In this document: piece after piece, positions 1 to 11,445 of the stretch
Numbering within the stretch: the first letter of the stretch is position 1
Layout of the letters: the number at the start of each line of letters is the position of its first letter
Notes under the pieces: generated by a model
Told to the model about the DNA's origin: nothing
The model's input: only the letters and a program-made list of their open reading frames with translations
Database searches by the model: none
Origin: Magnolia sinica
Lineage: Eukaryota; Streptophyta; Magnoliopsida; Magnoliales; Magnoliaceae
Length of the DNA: 64,000 nt
NCBI RefSeq assembly: GCF_029962835.1
Contig: NC_080588.1
Location: forward strand, 42,391,001 to 42,455,000
Direction: 5' to 3'
Position numbers and translations under genes: made by a program

Positions 1-32
1 AGTGCGAAGACAACTGCTGCCGGCTCCAAATC

Positions 33-419
33 ATGCGTGGGGTAGTTCAGCTCATGGACCTTGAGCTGGCGAGATGCATAAGCCACCGGCAACCTCATCC
101 CCTCGCCCCTTTGAAGAATCAGAGAGCAGACTTGGGCCACCTAGCAGTAGATTTGACCCCCTATTTTGTCCAAGAACCCCTGGAAGTGTACATGCAAGGG
201 GGCCATATTGTTGAAGCAACATTAGTTCTATTAGAACCTCCGCACAGGCCTGATCCCCTGGAGCTAATTGAGGCTCTTAATTCCCAAGTTCAAATCCCTC
301 TAGAACCTCTGGCAGAGCTCGGCACAGGGGTTGAGACGGTCCAACCCACAACTAACTCTACTCTTAGAGTGGCTAAAGGGAGAAGAAGAAAACTCCAAGG
401 AAAGAAAACAACTCACTAA
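33..419 (+). pseudogene. LINE ORF1 (gag-like), C-terminal remnant
   Basis: An open frame of about 128 residues just upstream of ORF2. It is rich in Pro and Leu and ends in a basic stretch (KGRRRKLQGKK), which would suit the nucleic-acid-binding tail of an ORF1 protein. No zinc knuckle is visible in the part present; it may lie upstream of the window. It is assigned mainly by position: same strand, ending 73 bases before the ORF2 ATG. The frame may extend to the left edge, so the listed start need not be the real one. It is not certain that this frame was translated as drawn. Confidence 0.5.
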
Positions 420-492
420 TGTGAAGAAGGGGAATGGTACTTCAGACTTTGAAAGCTAAAAAGAAGGGCCATGAATTCAGGTTGTGTTACTG

Positions 493-3400
493 ATGGTTAG
501 CATCCATATCTTGAATGTCTGTGGGATGGGGAATACACCCACCATTCGATCCATTCGGAGGCTAATCAGGGAATATAATCCGCGCTTTCTGGCAATCCTT
601 GAGCCTATGTTGAGAGAAGATAGGCGAGTAGCCATAGGCTTGAAGCTTGGATTTCACACGTCGGTCTCCAATGGGGAGGTTGGGGGTAAAATCTGGATAT
701 TTGCCCAACAACACCTTAATGTTATATCATCCTCTAACCAAATGATCACTCTAACTATGTGCTTACAGAATGTTAGGGATTTTATTCTCTTATCCATAGT
801 CTACCCTCGCTACGGAAAAATACTTTGAAGAGTCCTCTAGAGTGAGATGGAAGCCATGAGCAGAAACACCCGGGGCCCGTGGGCCGTAGGTGGGGATTTC
901 AATGATGTACTCTCATCAACTAAAAGAGCAAGTAGCAGAGATCCTGACAAATCCAACATATCTGAATTCGCTGATTCGGTGCAGAACTCCAACCTTATAG
1001 ATGCAGGATGTGTGGGCAATCAATTCACCTAGAGTAACAACCGGTCAGTCCAGGCAAGTGTGTGGGCTAGACTTAATAGAGTCCTCATTAATAACTAATG
1101 GGTTGCCTCTTTTCCAACCTTCAGAGTGGAGCACCTGTCCCACGTGAACTCCGATCATGCACCCCTGCTCCTATCCTTCCCCAACCAGTTCCAGCACAAG
1201 CCCAAACCATTTCGGTTCCTTAGAATGTGGATGCTTTAGGACAGTTTTCAGCAAGTCATCAAGAAGGCGTGGGAAGGTAGATTCTCATTCTAGCCTATGA
1301 TAAACGTCCAGTTAAAGCTGAAGAAAACTAGGCAACTATTGAAAGTTTGGAATAAAGAAGTTAGTGGTAATGTTTTCCACCAACTCAAATGAGCTAAAGA
1401 AGACTTGGTAGCCATTGAACAGAAAATGCAGGTAGCAACAGATAAGGACCTGCTACAGGAAAGCTCAACTGTCAGAAAGCGCTTAGCCCACCTTGAACTC
1501 ATGGAGGAAGTGTTCTGGAAACAAAAAGCGAGGATCTCCTGGCTAGATGAAGGAGATGGAAACACGAAAAATTTTCACTCTTCAACTACTAAAAAAATTA
1601 GACAGTCGACAATAACTGAGATCAAAGACGCCACCGGCAACACCATCTCAAGCTAGGAAGACATCAAAGTGGCAGTGATCTCCTTCTATGAGGGCCTTTT
1701 CAAAGAAGAATCCTCCATCATTTCCTACATGCTGATCTCGAAGATTCCCTAGATGCTTTGTAGATAAGATAACGATGAGCTCACATTGCCCCCATGCTAG
1801 AAGAAGTAAGAAAAGCTGCCTTTGTTATCCCCAAAAATGGTGCACCGGGTCCCGACGGTTTTTCAGTGGCATTCTTCTCGGAATGTTAGCATATTGTGGG
1901 GGATGATATTCATGTGGTTGCCTTATCCTTGTTTGAAGGGGACGCTCTCCCTAGAGCCTTTTCATTGTCCCTCATCTGTCTTATTCACAAATCTCCTGCA
2001 ACATCCAAAATTTCAGATTACTGTCCCATCAGCCTGTGCAATGCGATATACAAAATCTTCTCCAAAATCTTGGTGTCTAGACTAAGCACCATCCTCCCCA
2101 AGCTAATAGCCCTTGAGTAAGGGGCATTTGTGAAAGGTAGATCTATTATAGAGAACATCGCCCTAGCCCAAGAAGCAATGAGAGAGCTGGACAAAAAGAC
2201 CCAAGGAGGGAATATCATTTTGAAGCTGGACTTAGAGAAAGCCTATGATAGGATCATCTGGAATTTTCTCAAGCAAGTATTGTCCAAGTTTGGTTTCAAT
2301 GTTAAATGGATCATCTTAACGAAAACCTGCTGGGGTACTAATTGGTTTTCTGTCCTCGTTAATGGGGAGGCATCGGGTTTCTTCTGGTCTTCGAGAGGAT
2401 TATGGCAAGGGGACCTGCTGTCCCCTGATCTGTTCATTTGAGCAGTTGAGGCATTCTATAGGAGCTTCAAGCAATTGGTAGTGCATGGTTAGTGCCAGCC
2501 TTTCAAGCTCCAACTCAAAAGCCCATTAATCTCTCATCTTTTGTACGCGGACGACACGTTATTATTCCTTAACGGAAGCCAGAATTTGTTGCTCACCATT
2601 AAAAAGTTCCTTAAATCCTTCCAAGACTCGACAGGTCAGAAAATTAACTACTCCAAGAGCTATTTCCTCTATTTAGCAAATCTGTCCACTGGTAGAATCA
2701 AATCCATAGAGCGTATTCTGGGCATCACTAAAGCCAGAGTAGTGGTCCAGTACTCAGGAGTGCCTTTAACCAAAGGCCGAATCAAGTAGGCTGATTTTTT
2801 ATTCCTCGTTGACAAGGTAGATAGAAAGATTTGTGGGTGGAACTCTAGGTACATTTCTCAGGTAAGACGAGCGACGCTGATCAAGCATGTGCTCGGGAGC
2901 ATTTCGCTCCACGTTCTCGCTGCAGCTCATGTCCTTGGGAAAATTCTAAACTACCTGTAGAAGAGGTTCACGCAATTCTTTTGGGGCAGAGCTGACGATA
3001 AAAGAAAAATGCATTGGATTGCTTAGAAGAAAATTACCCCCTTAGCAATCGAAGGAGGCCTGAGTGTTAGAAGTCTTAAGGATATAATGGCGGCCTTCCG
3101 GATGAAGATGGCCTTGGCGGTCAAATTTGGCAAGAATGTAGGGCCATGGGCCGATCTTATAAGGGCCAGACACCACGTAGATCTGCACAGTGTGGATGGG
3201 AGCAGCATGTCAACCCGTGGCTCGATCGTCTGGAAAAAGATCAGGAGGTTTCTACCGGTCCTCCGGGATCACGTTCAATGGAATGTAGGTAACAGGGACC
3301 TGGACCTCTGGAAGGACAACTGGATAGCCTGGGCCCACTCCAGCACCTCACCGTCTACCCCATTCCTCAGGCCCTGCTAGCCCTCAAGGTGAACAACTTC

Positions 3401-4676
3401 CTTGGCCATGCCAGTCCCCCCCCCCCCCCCCCCCCCCATTTCTTCCTTCTTACCACAGGAAGTTACCAACTTCATCTTCAATGGTGGATTTGCCACGTCG
3501 GAGGGCGATCCAACCTGCTTTTGGCCGCATGACAAGTTCGAATCATTTTTTGTCAAATCGGTGTGGGACCTTCTCAGGGACAAGCAGCCTACCCCAGTTT
3601 GGTCGAAGTGGATTTGGCCCAAATCATTACCACCTAAGATCCACATTTTCACATGGAAACTCCTTTAGGGCGCTATTACTGTTGACTCTAGAATCCAGTC
3701 AAAGGGGGTTCAGATTGCTCCCAGATGTAACTGCTGTGAAGATGGACCTTCTGATCACCCTCAGTGTGAATACGTTCAGCATCTCTTCCTGTATGGGCAG
3801 CACACCTCCAGTATTTGGCGCCACTTCAGCGCATTATTTAGTATACCCATAGTCCAGCAGCAATCTCAGATTGACAGATTATCACAATGGCGTCGAGCCG
3901 CGGCCCCTACTACTATTCCTCCTACTATCTGAAGATGCTCCCTATGTTGATCTTATGGGAGGTTTGGAAAGCCATAAACGCTCCGAGGTTTGATTCTTCT
4001 CTGATGAAGGTTACAAGCACCATAGTCCGTATTAAAAATAGTGCCAATACACTGACCATCGCCAAATATTTAGTCATTCCCCCTCCTTTTCAGCCCTGGG
4101 ACAGGCTGGGTATCTCGCACCCTCCCCACCAGACCAATCACGAAGAGATTATCAAGTGGGTTAAACCGCCTAAGGGCTGGGCCAAACTCAATGTGCATGG
4201 GTCAGCTAGGGGCAACCCCAGATTGTCTGGAGGTGGTGGTGTATGTAGCCATGAAGATGGGAACCTTATCTTTGTGTTCTCTATTAGCTACGGAGTGGGC
4301 TCTAACAACTGCGTTGAACTTCAAGTGATTCATGATGGCCTCGTGATGTGCCTAAACATTGGGCTGATGAGCGTGGAGATGGAATCAGATTCAGACGTGG
4401 CAATTGACCTCTTGTCAGGGATCTCAAACATCACCTCTCATTGGAGACCTTAGGTCTCTAGGATCTCCACTTTAAAGGATAGGGTAGCCTTCTCCTTCAA
4501 CCATATCAAGAGAGAAGGAAATGGCCCGACCGACTACATGGCTAGGGTGGGGAGCCTTTCCCAGTCCAAATCCTTCCACGTTCAGGCAAAAGATCTCCAA
4601 TTAGAGGTGAGGGGGATGATCCTCTTAAACAAAGTTGGGATTGGAGCTCTTAGGACCTCCCTAACAGGGCTCTAGT
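493..4676 (+). pseudogene. LINE ORF2: endonuclease, reverse transcriptase, RNase H (broken)
   Basis: Replication protein of the LINE, which nicks target DNA and reverse transcribes its own RNA there. Start chosen at the ATG giving MVSIHILNVCGMGN, the usual endonuclease opening in decayed form. Visible motifs: GGDFN of the endonuclease near 880-910; SDHAPLLL near 1156-1176; the linker SWLDEGDGNTKNFH near 1540-1577; RT block KLDLEKAYD near 2222-2250 and the catalytic YADD at 2544-2555; the zinc-binding-like KWIWPKSLPPKIHIFTWK near 3610-3660; RNase H from about 4170 to 4590. RNase H keeps VELQ, ESDS and PTDYMA, but the first catalytic Asp (normally in VDGS) reads His (VHGS). More than ten stops, mostly TAG replacing Trp or Gln, and several frame shifts make it non-functional. 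A run of 22 C lies at 3416-3437. Confidence 0.9.
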
Positions 4677-4720
4677 GTGGTTTTTATTTTCTTTGGCTTT
4701 CCAAGCTTCCTTTATGATAC

Positions 4721-4750
4721 GCACCCCCGTCTCTTTTTGTCTGGGGGTGC
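4721..4750 (+). other. Stem-loop in LINE 3' UTR
   Basis: GCACCCCC at 4721-4728 pairs perfectly with GGGGGTGC at 4743-4750 around a 14-base pyrimidine-rich loop, about 70 bases before the A-rich tail. LINE reverse transcriptases commonly recognise a 3' RNA stem-loop, so this could be the template recognition structure. That role is inferred from position only. Confidence 0.6.
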
Positions 4751-5673
4751 CCAAAATGTCCATTCCATACACATGTTCTAATCTGATATGAAATACAAAC
4801 TTTCTTTAAATTTTTTTTAAAAAAAAAACATTAAACACTGCACGTTATGATTGCGATGTCAGGAGGAAATTAGGTGTGGCCCTAGGATCCACTGTAATGT
4901 CTCAAAAAAATCCGTACAAAGACCCGAGTACCACCTTAGGCAGAATCACCTAAGGACCGTATCCTGTTATAATTAAGGCGGAATTTAGTTAAGTACTAAA
5001 CTAAATAATCAGTGGATTAAGCATGCGCTGCCATTTCCACAAATGAGAAGGCCTAAAATCATTAATACCAGTGACTCAATACTACATAAAGACCTAGGAG
5101 AAATCCCAAGAGCCTGTTGCTCTCAGGAGTATATTGAAACTCCGTATCGAACCTAGACCGCACATCGAGAGTCCGATGACTGCGAAACTATAGGATTAAG
5201 TCCGTCCTACTCGGCTTGACAATCATCACGGGAATCGATCCCAGATTGCATCCAGAAATGCACAACTTGAGCCCTAAGTGAAGTGTTTGAGAAATGCGAA
5301 TATCTTTAAAAAACGTAATGAAACTTAAGTGAATTGGGCCATTCGCTCACAAGCAAAATTGAGGATTTTGGACTGTCAGTTTCTAACCAAACTTCACCCA
5401 TGGGAAAAGAAAATTTCCCTGCACATATCCGTATAACTATGGCCCCGATCGAGTAAGTATGACCGTTGATCTAACACAGGTCCTCCACGGTCGATTAGCT
5501 TATCTGATCGCACCGAAATCATATCCTGGCATAGATCCATTTTCAGAGAGCATACCCTATGACATAAGTGAGTAGTGGGCCTCTCTATGAGCCTTGTTTG
5601 TCAAAAACAGTTGGCCAAAGGGTATAACCCATGTATATAGTGGCCCTAAGGCCATTTGCATTACTTTCGGGCT

Positions 5674-5681
5674 TATAAATA
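5674..5681 (+). promoter_or_regulatory. Predicted TATA box of the solo LTR
   Basis: TATAAATA in a GC-richer context, followed about 50 bases later by a pyrimidine/GA-rich leader. This is the usual LTR layout (U3, TATA, R). It is a prediction from sequence only. Confidence 0.55.
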
Positions 5682-5731
5682 GCCCTTATACCACCCCACC
5701 TCTCTCATATACGAATTTCTCCAAAACCCTA

Positions 5732-5753
5732 AGAGAGAGAGAGAGAGAGAGAA
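5732..5753 (+). repeat. GA microsatellite
   Basis: About ten GA dinucleotides followed by an imperfect GA/GAA-rich stretch to about 5778, in the presumed transcribed leader of the solo LTR. Confidence 0.85.
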
Positions 5754-6912
5754 GAGAAAAGGGGAAAGAGAGAAGAAGGATCTTTGATGATCGTTGCAGT
5801 GATTCTTTCCCACGACTCCACGCACCGAATCACCTCCCTGTTAGCTACACAATCTGTTTCAGCTACGATTTGGGTAAGAAAACCTAACCCTAGTATCGTT
5901 GTAGAGATCCAGATTGATTAATCGTCAAACTAGCTAACCTATTTCATTATGTAGGTGCCCGACGTTCGGTTTTCAGGAACGTAGAATTCGAACCGAGTCC
6001 AAATCGAGTATTTCGACAAAAGGTGTGGACTATAAACATTTAGGTTATGGTTAGCAATGCTTTCAATGTCAGCTAATGATTTATGTTTGACTTGATTGCT
6101 ACCATATTGTCTTAGATACGCCATTTTTGATGTAATATACACGTATGAGCTATGTTGAACAAAAGATGCATCTCATGTGTTTGTTGAAATATTTGAATGA
6201 ACATGTAAATATGATTTGTGCTTGTCATGACTACTAATCTAGGATTCATCATTGTCATATGCATGCTGACCTCTCTGTATAAAGATTTGCTGAAATATAC
6301 GTTGTAACTAACGTAATCTATATATTTGATGAAGTGTAGTCTAAGTGTTTGATAAATTTCTTAAATGAGAAATTGTTGATGATTTATATTTATTAAGAGT
6401 ATTAAGATAGGATTCTTAATTGCCTTATTCATATGTATTGTTTCTTTCATGTAATCATATTTGCCGCTATGCAATTTATGGATAAAATGCAAGTGTTTGG
6501 TAACATAATCAATAAGTTTGATAAAATGCTCAAATGAGGAATTCACTTGAATTGTTTGTTAAATGCTGAAGTGATTATCACATGTGTTTACTTACTGCAT
6601 TTGAGTAAGATTGGGACTACAACGTAGTCTAGGCAATCAGTAACAGACCTTGTTCGGGTGGCCGAATTAGTCTCACCACATCGGGTAAACTCGACGAATC
6701 CCGGTCGCACGACGACTGTCGATAGTGGTTAGGCCACAAGGGGTGCTTATGCGCCCCATGTCACCTAAGTCAGCGTGTGCCCATACCAATCGAACTTACC
6801 TAACAAACCGATTGGCCTATTGTGTATTTACCATGTATGGACACCACTGCTTGAATCTAAGGTACCCCTCACTAACGTAAAGGCCCACTTTAACCATGGT
6901 ACCATGATCCGA

Positions 6913-7100
6913 TAAGACTCATGAGCTAGGCATGGTGGTATGGGACACCGTATTCAAGTTGTCGACCTGCGCTGGGGTGACGAGCCTCCCCATAGTGACC
7001 AATGAGCAACTAAGACTCGTGAGACGGACATGGTGGTATGTGACACCGGGTTCGTGCTGTCGGCCTACGCTGAGGTGATGAACCTCCCCGTAGTAACCAC
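6913..7100 (+). repeat. Two-copy tandem repeat, period 99 bp, within the solo LTR
   Basis: Copies begin at 6913 and 7012 with AAGACTC. Both carry a 'catggtggtatg(g/t)gacacc' core and end in 'gcctccccatagtgacc' or its variant. They have diverged by many transitions, so the duplication predates the decay. Confidence 0.75.
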
Positions 7101-8054
7101 GAGTATAAACTTTTAAATTTGCCTATCGACTGCTTTTTATTAGGAGTGATACCCTATAACTTGCCTATCATATGTGCTTAACTAGGATTGACAACCCTAA
7201 ATGGATCTCTCGGGTCGGGTTAATGATATAAAGGGAGGTACTTTAACTTCCCAAACCTATTGTATGAATAAGCTTAATTAAGTAGTTGGCTAACACGACC
7301 ATACATCGCACTGCATTAGTTAGGATGTGCTTTTAAGGTGATGAAGTTGCGCTGTTTTTAAGGGAGTGTTGTCAAATGCGAAATTGGTTGTCGGAGTAAC
7401 TTTTTGAGGGAGCTTTGATGCGAGGGCATACATCATTGCCTGCACTCTATTCCTGCATTAACAAGAGTAGTTAGGAAGTGATTATTAAGTTGCTTTATCA
7501 TTACTGCTTGATTGACTTGATAACATGTTAACCTTTGTCTTATAATACCACTGAGTTGATCACTCACTCCCACCCTGGGACTATTTTAAAACACCTACCA
7601 GACTTTGGTTTAGATGCATGTGTTGATGAAGTCTATGCGATGGAGAAGGACTTCATGGATGAGGAAGAAGATTTCTCCTACTTTTACCTCTCGGGTGGGC
7701 CTATGTAGACCTCATACTGATTCGCCGGGAACACTGGGATACTTATCTTAGTTGGACACCTTACATTTCCTCCTTTTGTATATTTTGAAACAATATATGT
7801 ATATATTCAGCCTGGTTACATACTCGTTATCTGGAGGTTGTGAAACACTTACACACTTAAATATATATGCTTCAGACTTCCGCTTACTTAGTTTAATTAT
7901 ATCCGGATTATGATATGTTGTTTTAGTATAATCTCACTCATGTTTAACTCATTAATATGGACGAAATCTGAACTTCATTATCCATATTGCATAAGTGATG
8001 TGCTGGATCTCGAGAGTAAAGCTTTGCTTGACCCTCGAAATTCGGGGCGTTACA

Positions 8055-8926
8055 TCCACCTTGATATATATAATCTACATCCCCTTCGTCCATCCATTTC
8101 ACCCCAAAAAATGGACCAAATCTTAGGTGAATCATGCATAGGAAATAGTGGTGATTGAATGCATCACCAACAAAAACTTCCTAAGCCCACCATAATGTTT
8201 CCTAATATTTATTTTTCATTCAACCTATTGGTAAGATCGCACAAACTTAGATAAAGGGAAAAGGAAAATATTAAAATGATCTAAAAAAATTTGTTGCCCA
8301 CAAAAAGTTTAAGGTTCATTAATCACTATTTCCTTTGGCATGATCCTCTCGGGACCCTACTTATGTTTAGGCTCATGCCCTGAAATGATCTAGAAAAATG
8401 GACTGATGGCGGTAGATGTAGAATACATACATCAAGTTGGCCCCATGGCCAAGTGCCGCATGAACTCGGATTCAATGTGACCCCTCTGGTACCAAGCTTG
8501 TACTGGTCGGTACTTGAAAAGTTTTCTAGGCTCCATCATGATATATAGCTTTTATCGACGCGGTTCATTCATCCTGCAAGTTCATTTTAAGGTATGAGCT
8601 TAAAAATAAGGCAAATCTAAAACTCAAGTGAGCCATATATTAGGAAGAAATTAGGATTGAATACCCACCATTGAAACCTTCCTTGGGCCCACCATGATGT
8701 TTATTTGTTATCCAACCTTTTTAATAGTAGGCATTCAATCTTCATTGTTTCTTGTGGTCTATTCCACTCGAATTTGAATATGCCTTGTTTTAGGGATGAT
8801 GCTCTAAAATGAGCGGGTAAAATATATGCATAGGATGGATAAAGCACAAATATTATGATTGGGCCCTTATAGCTTCACTCAGTCCCAAAGCTTGGTACAA
8901 GAGGGGCCTCTAAGTGATGTAAAGCA
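8055..8926. repeat. Diverged copies of the foldback repeat family seen at 34950-64000
   Basis: No coding potential. Blocks near 8105-8430 and 8640-8830 share ordered phrases with the large array: 'cccaccatgatgtttattt', a 'tccatttca' block, and an 'actatttcctttggcatgatcc' block followed by 'ttaggctcatgccctgaaat'. Similarity is clear by eye but low, as for old single insertions. Boundaries are approximate. Confidence 0.5.
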
Positions 8927-9469
8927 TGTCACGCCCCGAAAGTTAGATACAGAGTGTGTACCCTCAGACCCGAGTGATGGCACATGACTTGTACACCATG
9001 TGTACTAAAACCATTCTTTCATATTATTTTTCAGAGGGTTAATTAAAATGTACACTAAGTTTTCAAACTCAAACCTTCATAAAAACATCTCACATTCATT
9101 TATTTTAATCATATATACATATATCATGATCGTATATGGGCATTCAATCGACATATTGATAACATTCACATAAGTTAAGCATGGTACCACAACCTACCCA
9201 TTTGGGGCTCTATTAAATCATTTATTAACAAAAGCTTTAAGTATTATTCATAACTTTTAGATGCTCAACTTAAAATTTGTTTAAATACATAATTAAAGGA
9301 ATAACCCAAGTTTATCTAGATATGTTAGTGATTTAATATATTCAACTTGTCTTCATCAAGATAGGACCATAGCCCTTATGAATCATCCACTGGTTCACTT
9401 TCCTGCCCTAAAACTTAAGCAATTGTTTCTAAAATTATGGTAGAACCGCTATTACTGAAGTATGAAGTA
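8927..9469 (+). mobile_element. Probable 5' end of a degenerate LTR
   Basis: Begins TGTCACGCCCCGAAA, a common opening of plant Gypsy LTRs, and continues as AT-rich non-coding DNA until another LTR family starts at about 9470. No matching right terminus (ggggcgtgaca) was found, so it looks truncated. The assignment rests on the terminus alone. Confidence 0.35.
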
Positions 9470-11440
9470 TGTCCAAATGTCTTAGAGGGGGGTGAATAGG
9501 ACTTTTTCAAAATTATTTTCTACTAAAAACAAACAATGCCCATCTTCAATCGAAAGAGTAAGGAAAAGTAACTCTATAGCTTCCAAGCCAATAGAGGGTT
9601 CAAATCACCTAGGCTTATACAAGATTTATATATATAATGAACAAGCCTATTTGGAATAGTGTATATAATAGTGTGTGAGATGTGTTCTCTAATAGTACTT
9701 ATACATTAAAAAAATCATGCATCATAAAACCATTCGATAATCATAAGCATAATTAGAATAATGCATAAAAAGCAATCTCAAACACAATCATATATAGTGG
9801 TTCAGCTATTTGCCTACTCCAATCCCGGCGGACGCACTCTTTCCTAAAGTGTACCGGATTTCACTATTTAATGGTTTTAAATTAGGTTAACCATAAACCT
9901 TCACAACGTAAGGTTAACTAAGGTACCTACACAAGGTGACTTAGTCCTACACAAAGACAATACTTGGGAGCCTACACAAGGCAACCCATGCCCATACAAG
10001 GCGACTTGTCCTACACAGGACCACGTATTCTCCCGTCGGAGGCCTATAAATAAGTCTTGGTGAGTTTGTCACTCAAACTCTAAATCTCAATCCTACATAA
10101 GGAAAGGGCTTTAGACTCGACAGACTCTATATACTTACAATTAAGTGAGTGAGCCCCTTTCTTGCACAATCTGAAGATCTTGATGATGACAACGAATCTT
10201 TAACTCCCTTGAACTGTAACTGCTTTTGATGATTCGTTGAATGCTCCGAGGTTGTGAGGTTTAAGGTTTTTGTTCTTTTCTATTTATATGATATGATCTT
10301 AAATACACATAGAGAAGGTTCCCATGAACTATGCATTCAAGGGTTCCAATACTAGGGTTTACCTAAGAGGTCAGTTAGAGATTCAGTGAATGTTAGAGTT
10401 CATAATTCAACTTAAACAGTGAAGATAATGAGATAATGCTTATGCCAAGATTGAATCATGAACTCTAATGGGAAAGAAGGAATAAGGAAGAGGATATAAT
10501 CTCTTTGAAACAACTCTCTCAAACTCTCTTAAATTCTAGCTCATTTTACAAGAAGCAACACTAGTGTATTCATAAAGTTGAAATCGCAATGGTCAAAAAA
10601 TTGGTAGAAATCTGACATTGTCGATGCCATCGAAGGGTATTCGATGTCATCAAAATTTGAATTTTGATTCAATCAAACCTTCTTCGATTGCATCAACTTC
10701 CTACACTTGGTTTTCAAATTGGTGTTGGTCAGAGTCCGATCGTTCTAATCAAACATGCTTCAAGGTCATTGACATGCACTTCGATGCCATCGAGATTTCT
10801 TTTAAAAAATACGCAAAGGTTGTGAGATAGTTTTGTCTATTGTTCGATGCCATCGAATGGTCTTCGATGAGCTCGAAGAAAAGAAAATTTTCTTTAAAAA
10901 CTTGTTGGACAAACTGGATTTAGTTTCAATACCATCGAATAGACTTTGATGCCATTGATAATTTACTCTTGATACCATCGAGAAGGGTTCGATGTCATAA
11001 AGGTGCACTTAGAGTATTTTGGATTTGGGAAGAAGTCTAAGGTTGATGCAATCGAATGCCATTCGATGTCATCGAAACATAGGTGTCGATGGCATCGAAT
11101 AGCGTTCGAGCAATCGATAATTCTAGCATTTATTTCATTTTGTTGCTAGACAGTATGGACTTGAATTCGATGCAATTAAACACTGTTCGATGGCATCGAA
11201 GATGTCCTTGATTCCAATTTGATGCACTCGACAAGGACTTGTGATTTTTATTTTTTTGTTTCTTTCTTCCAATAATACTCAAGGTGCACTTTAACTCAAA
11301 TTTACCAGGATATGTTTTTGAAATAGATTGTAGGGTAAGTTCGGTTTTTGTAGGGGCATATACCTGTTGGGCTTTGTTGTGGGTTACTGAGGCTATAGTT
11401 TACTTATTGAGCATGAGTATGTGCCTTCATCTTTAAAGAG
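9470..11440 (-). mobile_element. Copia-type LTR on the minus strand (probably solo or truncated)
   Basis: On the minus strand this region has the layout of the 3' LTR at 25886-27830: a cluster of short palindromic motifs (10618-11225), then about 1 kb of U5-like sequence, then 'agtcctattcacccccctct' near the end (plus strand 9493-9512). It also shares 22 of 24 bases, including GGCCTCCGACGGGAG, with the plus-strand LTR near 16968 (here 10021-10044, reversed). No protein remnant is seen. The right-hand boundary (LTR start) is uncertain within about 200 bp. Confidence 0.6.
10618..11225. repeat. Cluster of TTCGATGCCATCGAA-type motifs
   Basis: More than a dozen variants of a short imperfect palindrome, TCGATGnCATCGA, often in pairs a few bases apart, scattered through about 600 bp. 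Clear examples lie at 10618-10650, 10840-10875, 11040-11105 and 11175-11205. They fall in the presumed U3 of the minus-strand LTR. Similar clusters with other core words occur at 15627-16404 and 26380-26760. Confidence 0.75.
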
Positions 11441-11445
11441 TCTTT

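Larger units (their letters stand above)
1..4835 (+). mobile_element. L1-like LINE retrotransposon, 3' part, decayed
   Basis: Non-LTR retrotransposon entering from the left edge. In order: end of ORF1, ORF2 with endonuclease, reverse transcriptase, zinc-binding RT-associated region and RNase H, then a 3' UTR with a stem-loop and a short A-rich tail (about 4819-4829). Domain order and the C-terminal RNase H are those of plant L1-type LINEs. The 5' end is outside the window, so target duplications cannot be checked. The right boundary is approximate and set by the A tract. Many in-frame stops and frame changes show it is long dead. Confidence 0.9.
4893..8054 (+). mobile_element. Solo LTR, about 3.2 kb, with target duplication
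   Basis: The element begins TGTAATG and ends GGGGCGTTACA, the TG...CA pair of an LTR. The termini are short inverted repeats (TGTAAyG / CrTTACA). It is flanked on both sides by TCCAC (4888-4892 and 8055-8059), a 5-bp target duplication. Inside are a TATA box at 5674-5681, a GA-rich leader, and no retroelement protein, PBS or polypurine tract. A single LTR left after recombination between the two LTRs of a full element explains this best. Terminal sequence and length suggest Ty3/Gypsy, but without internal coding sequence the lineage is open. The strand is taken from the TATA box. Confidence 0.8.

Noticed and set aside
5594..5887. 97-codon frame with RERERERR stretch
   Set aside because: The Arg/Glu run is the GA microsatellite of the solo LTR leader; the frame crosses the predicted TATA-to-leader region.
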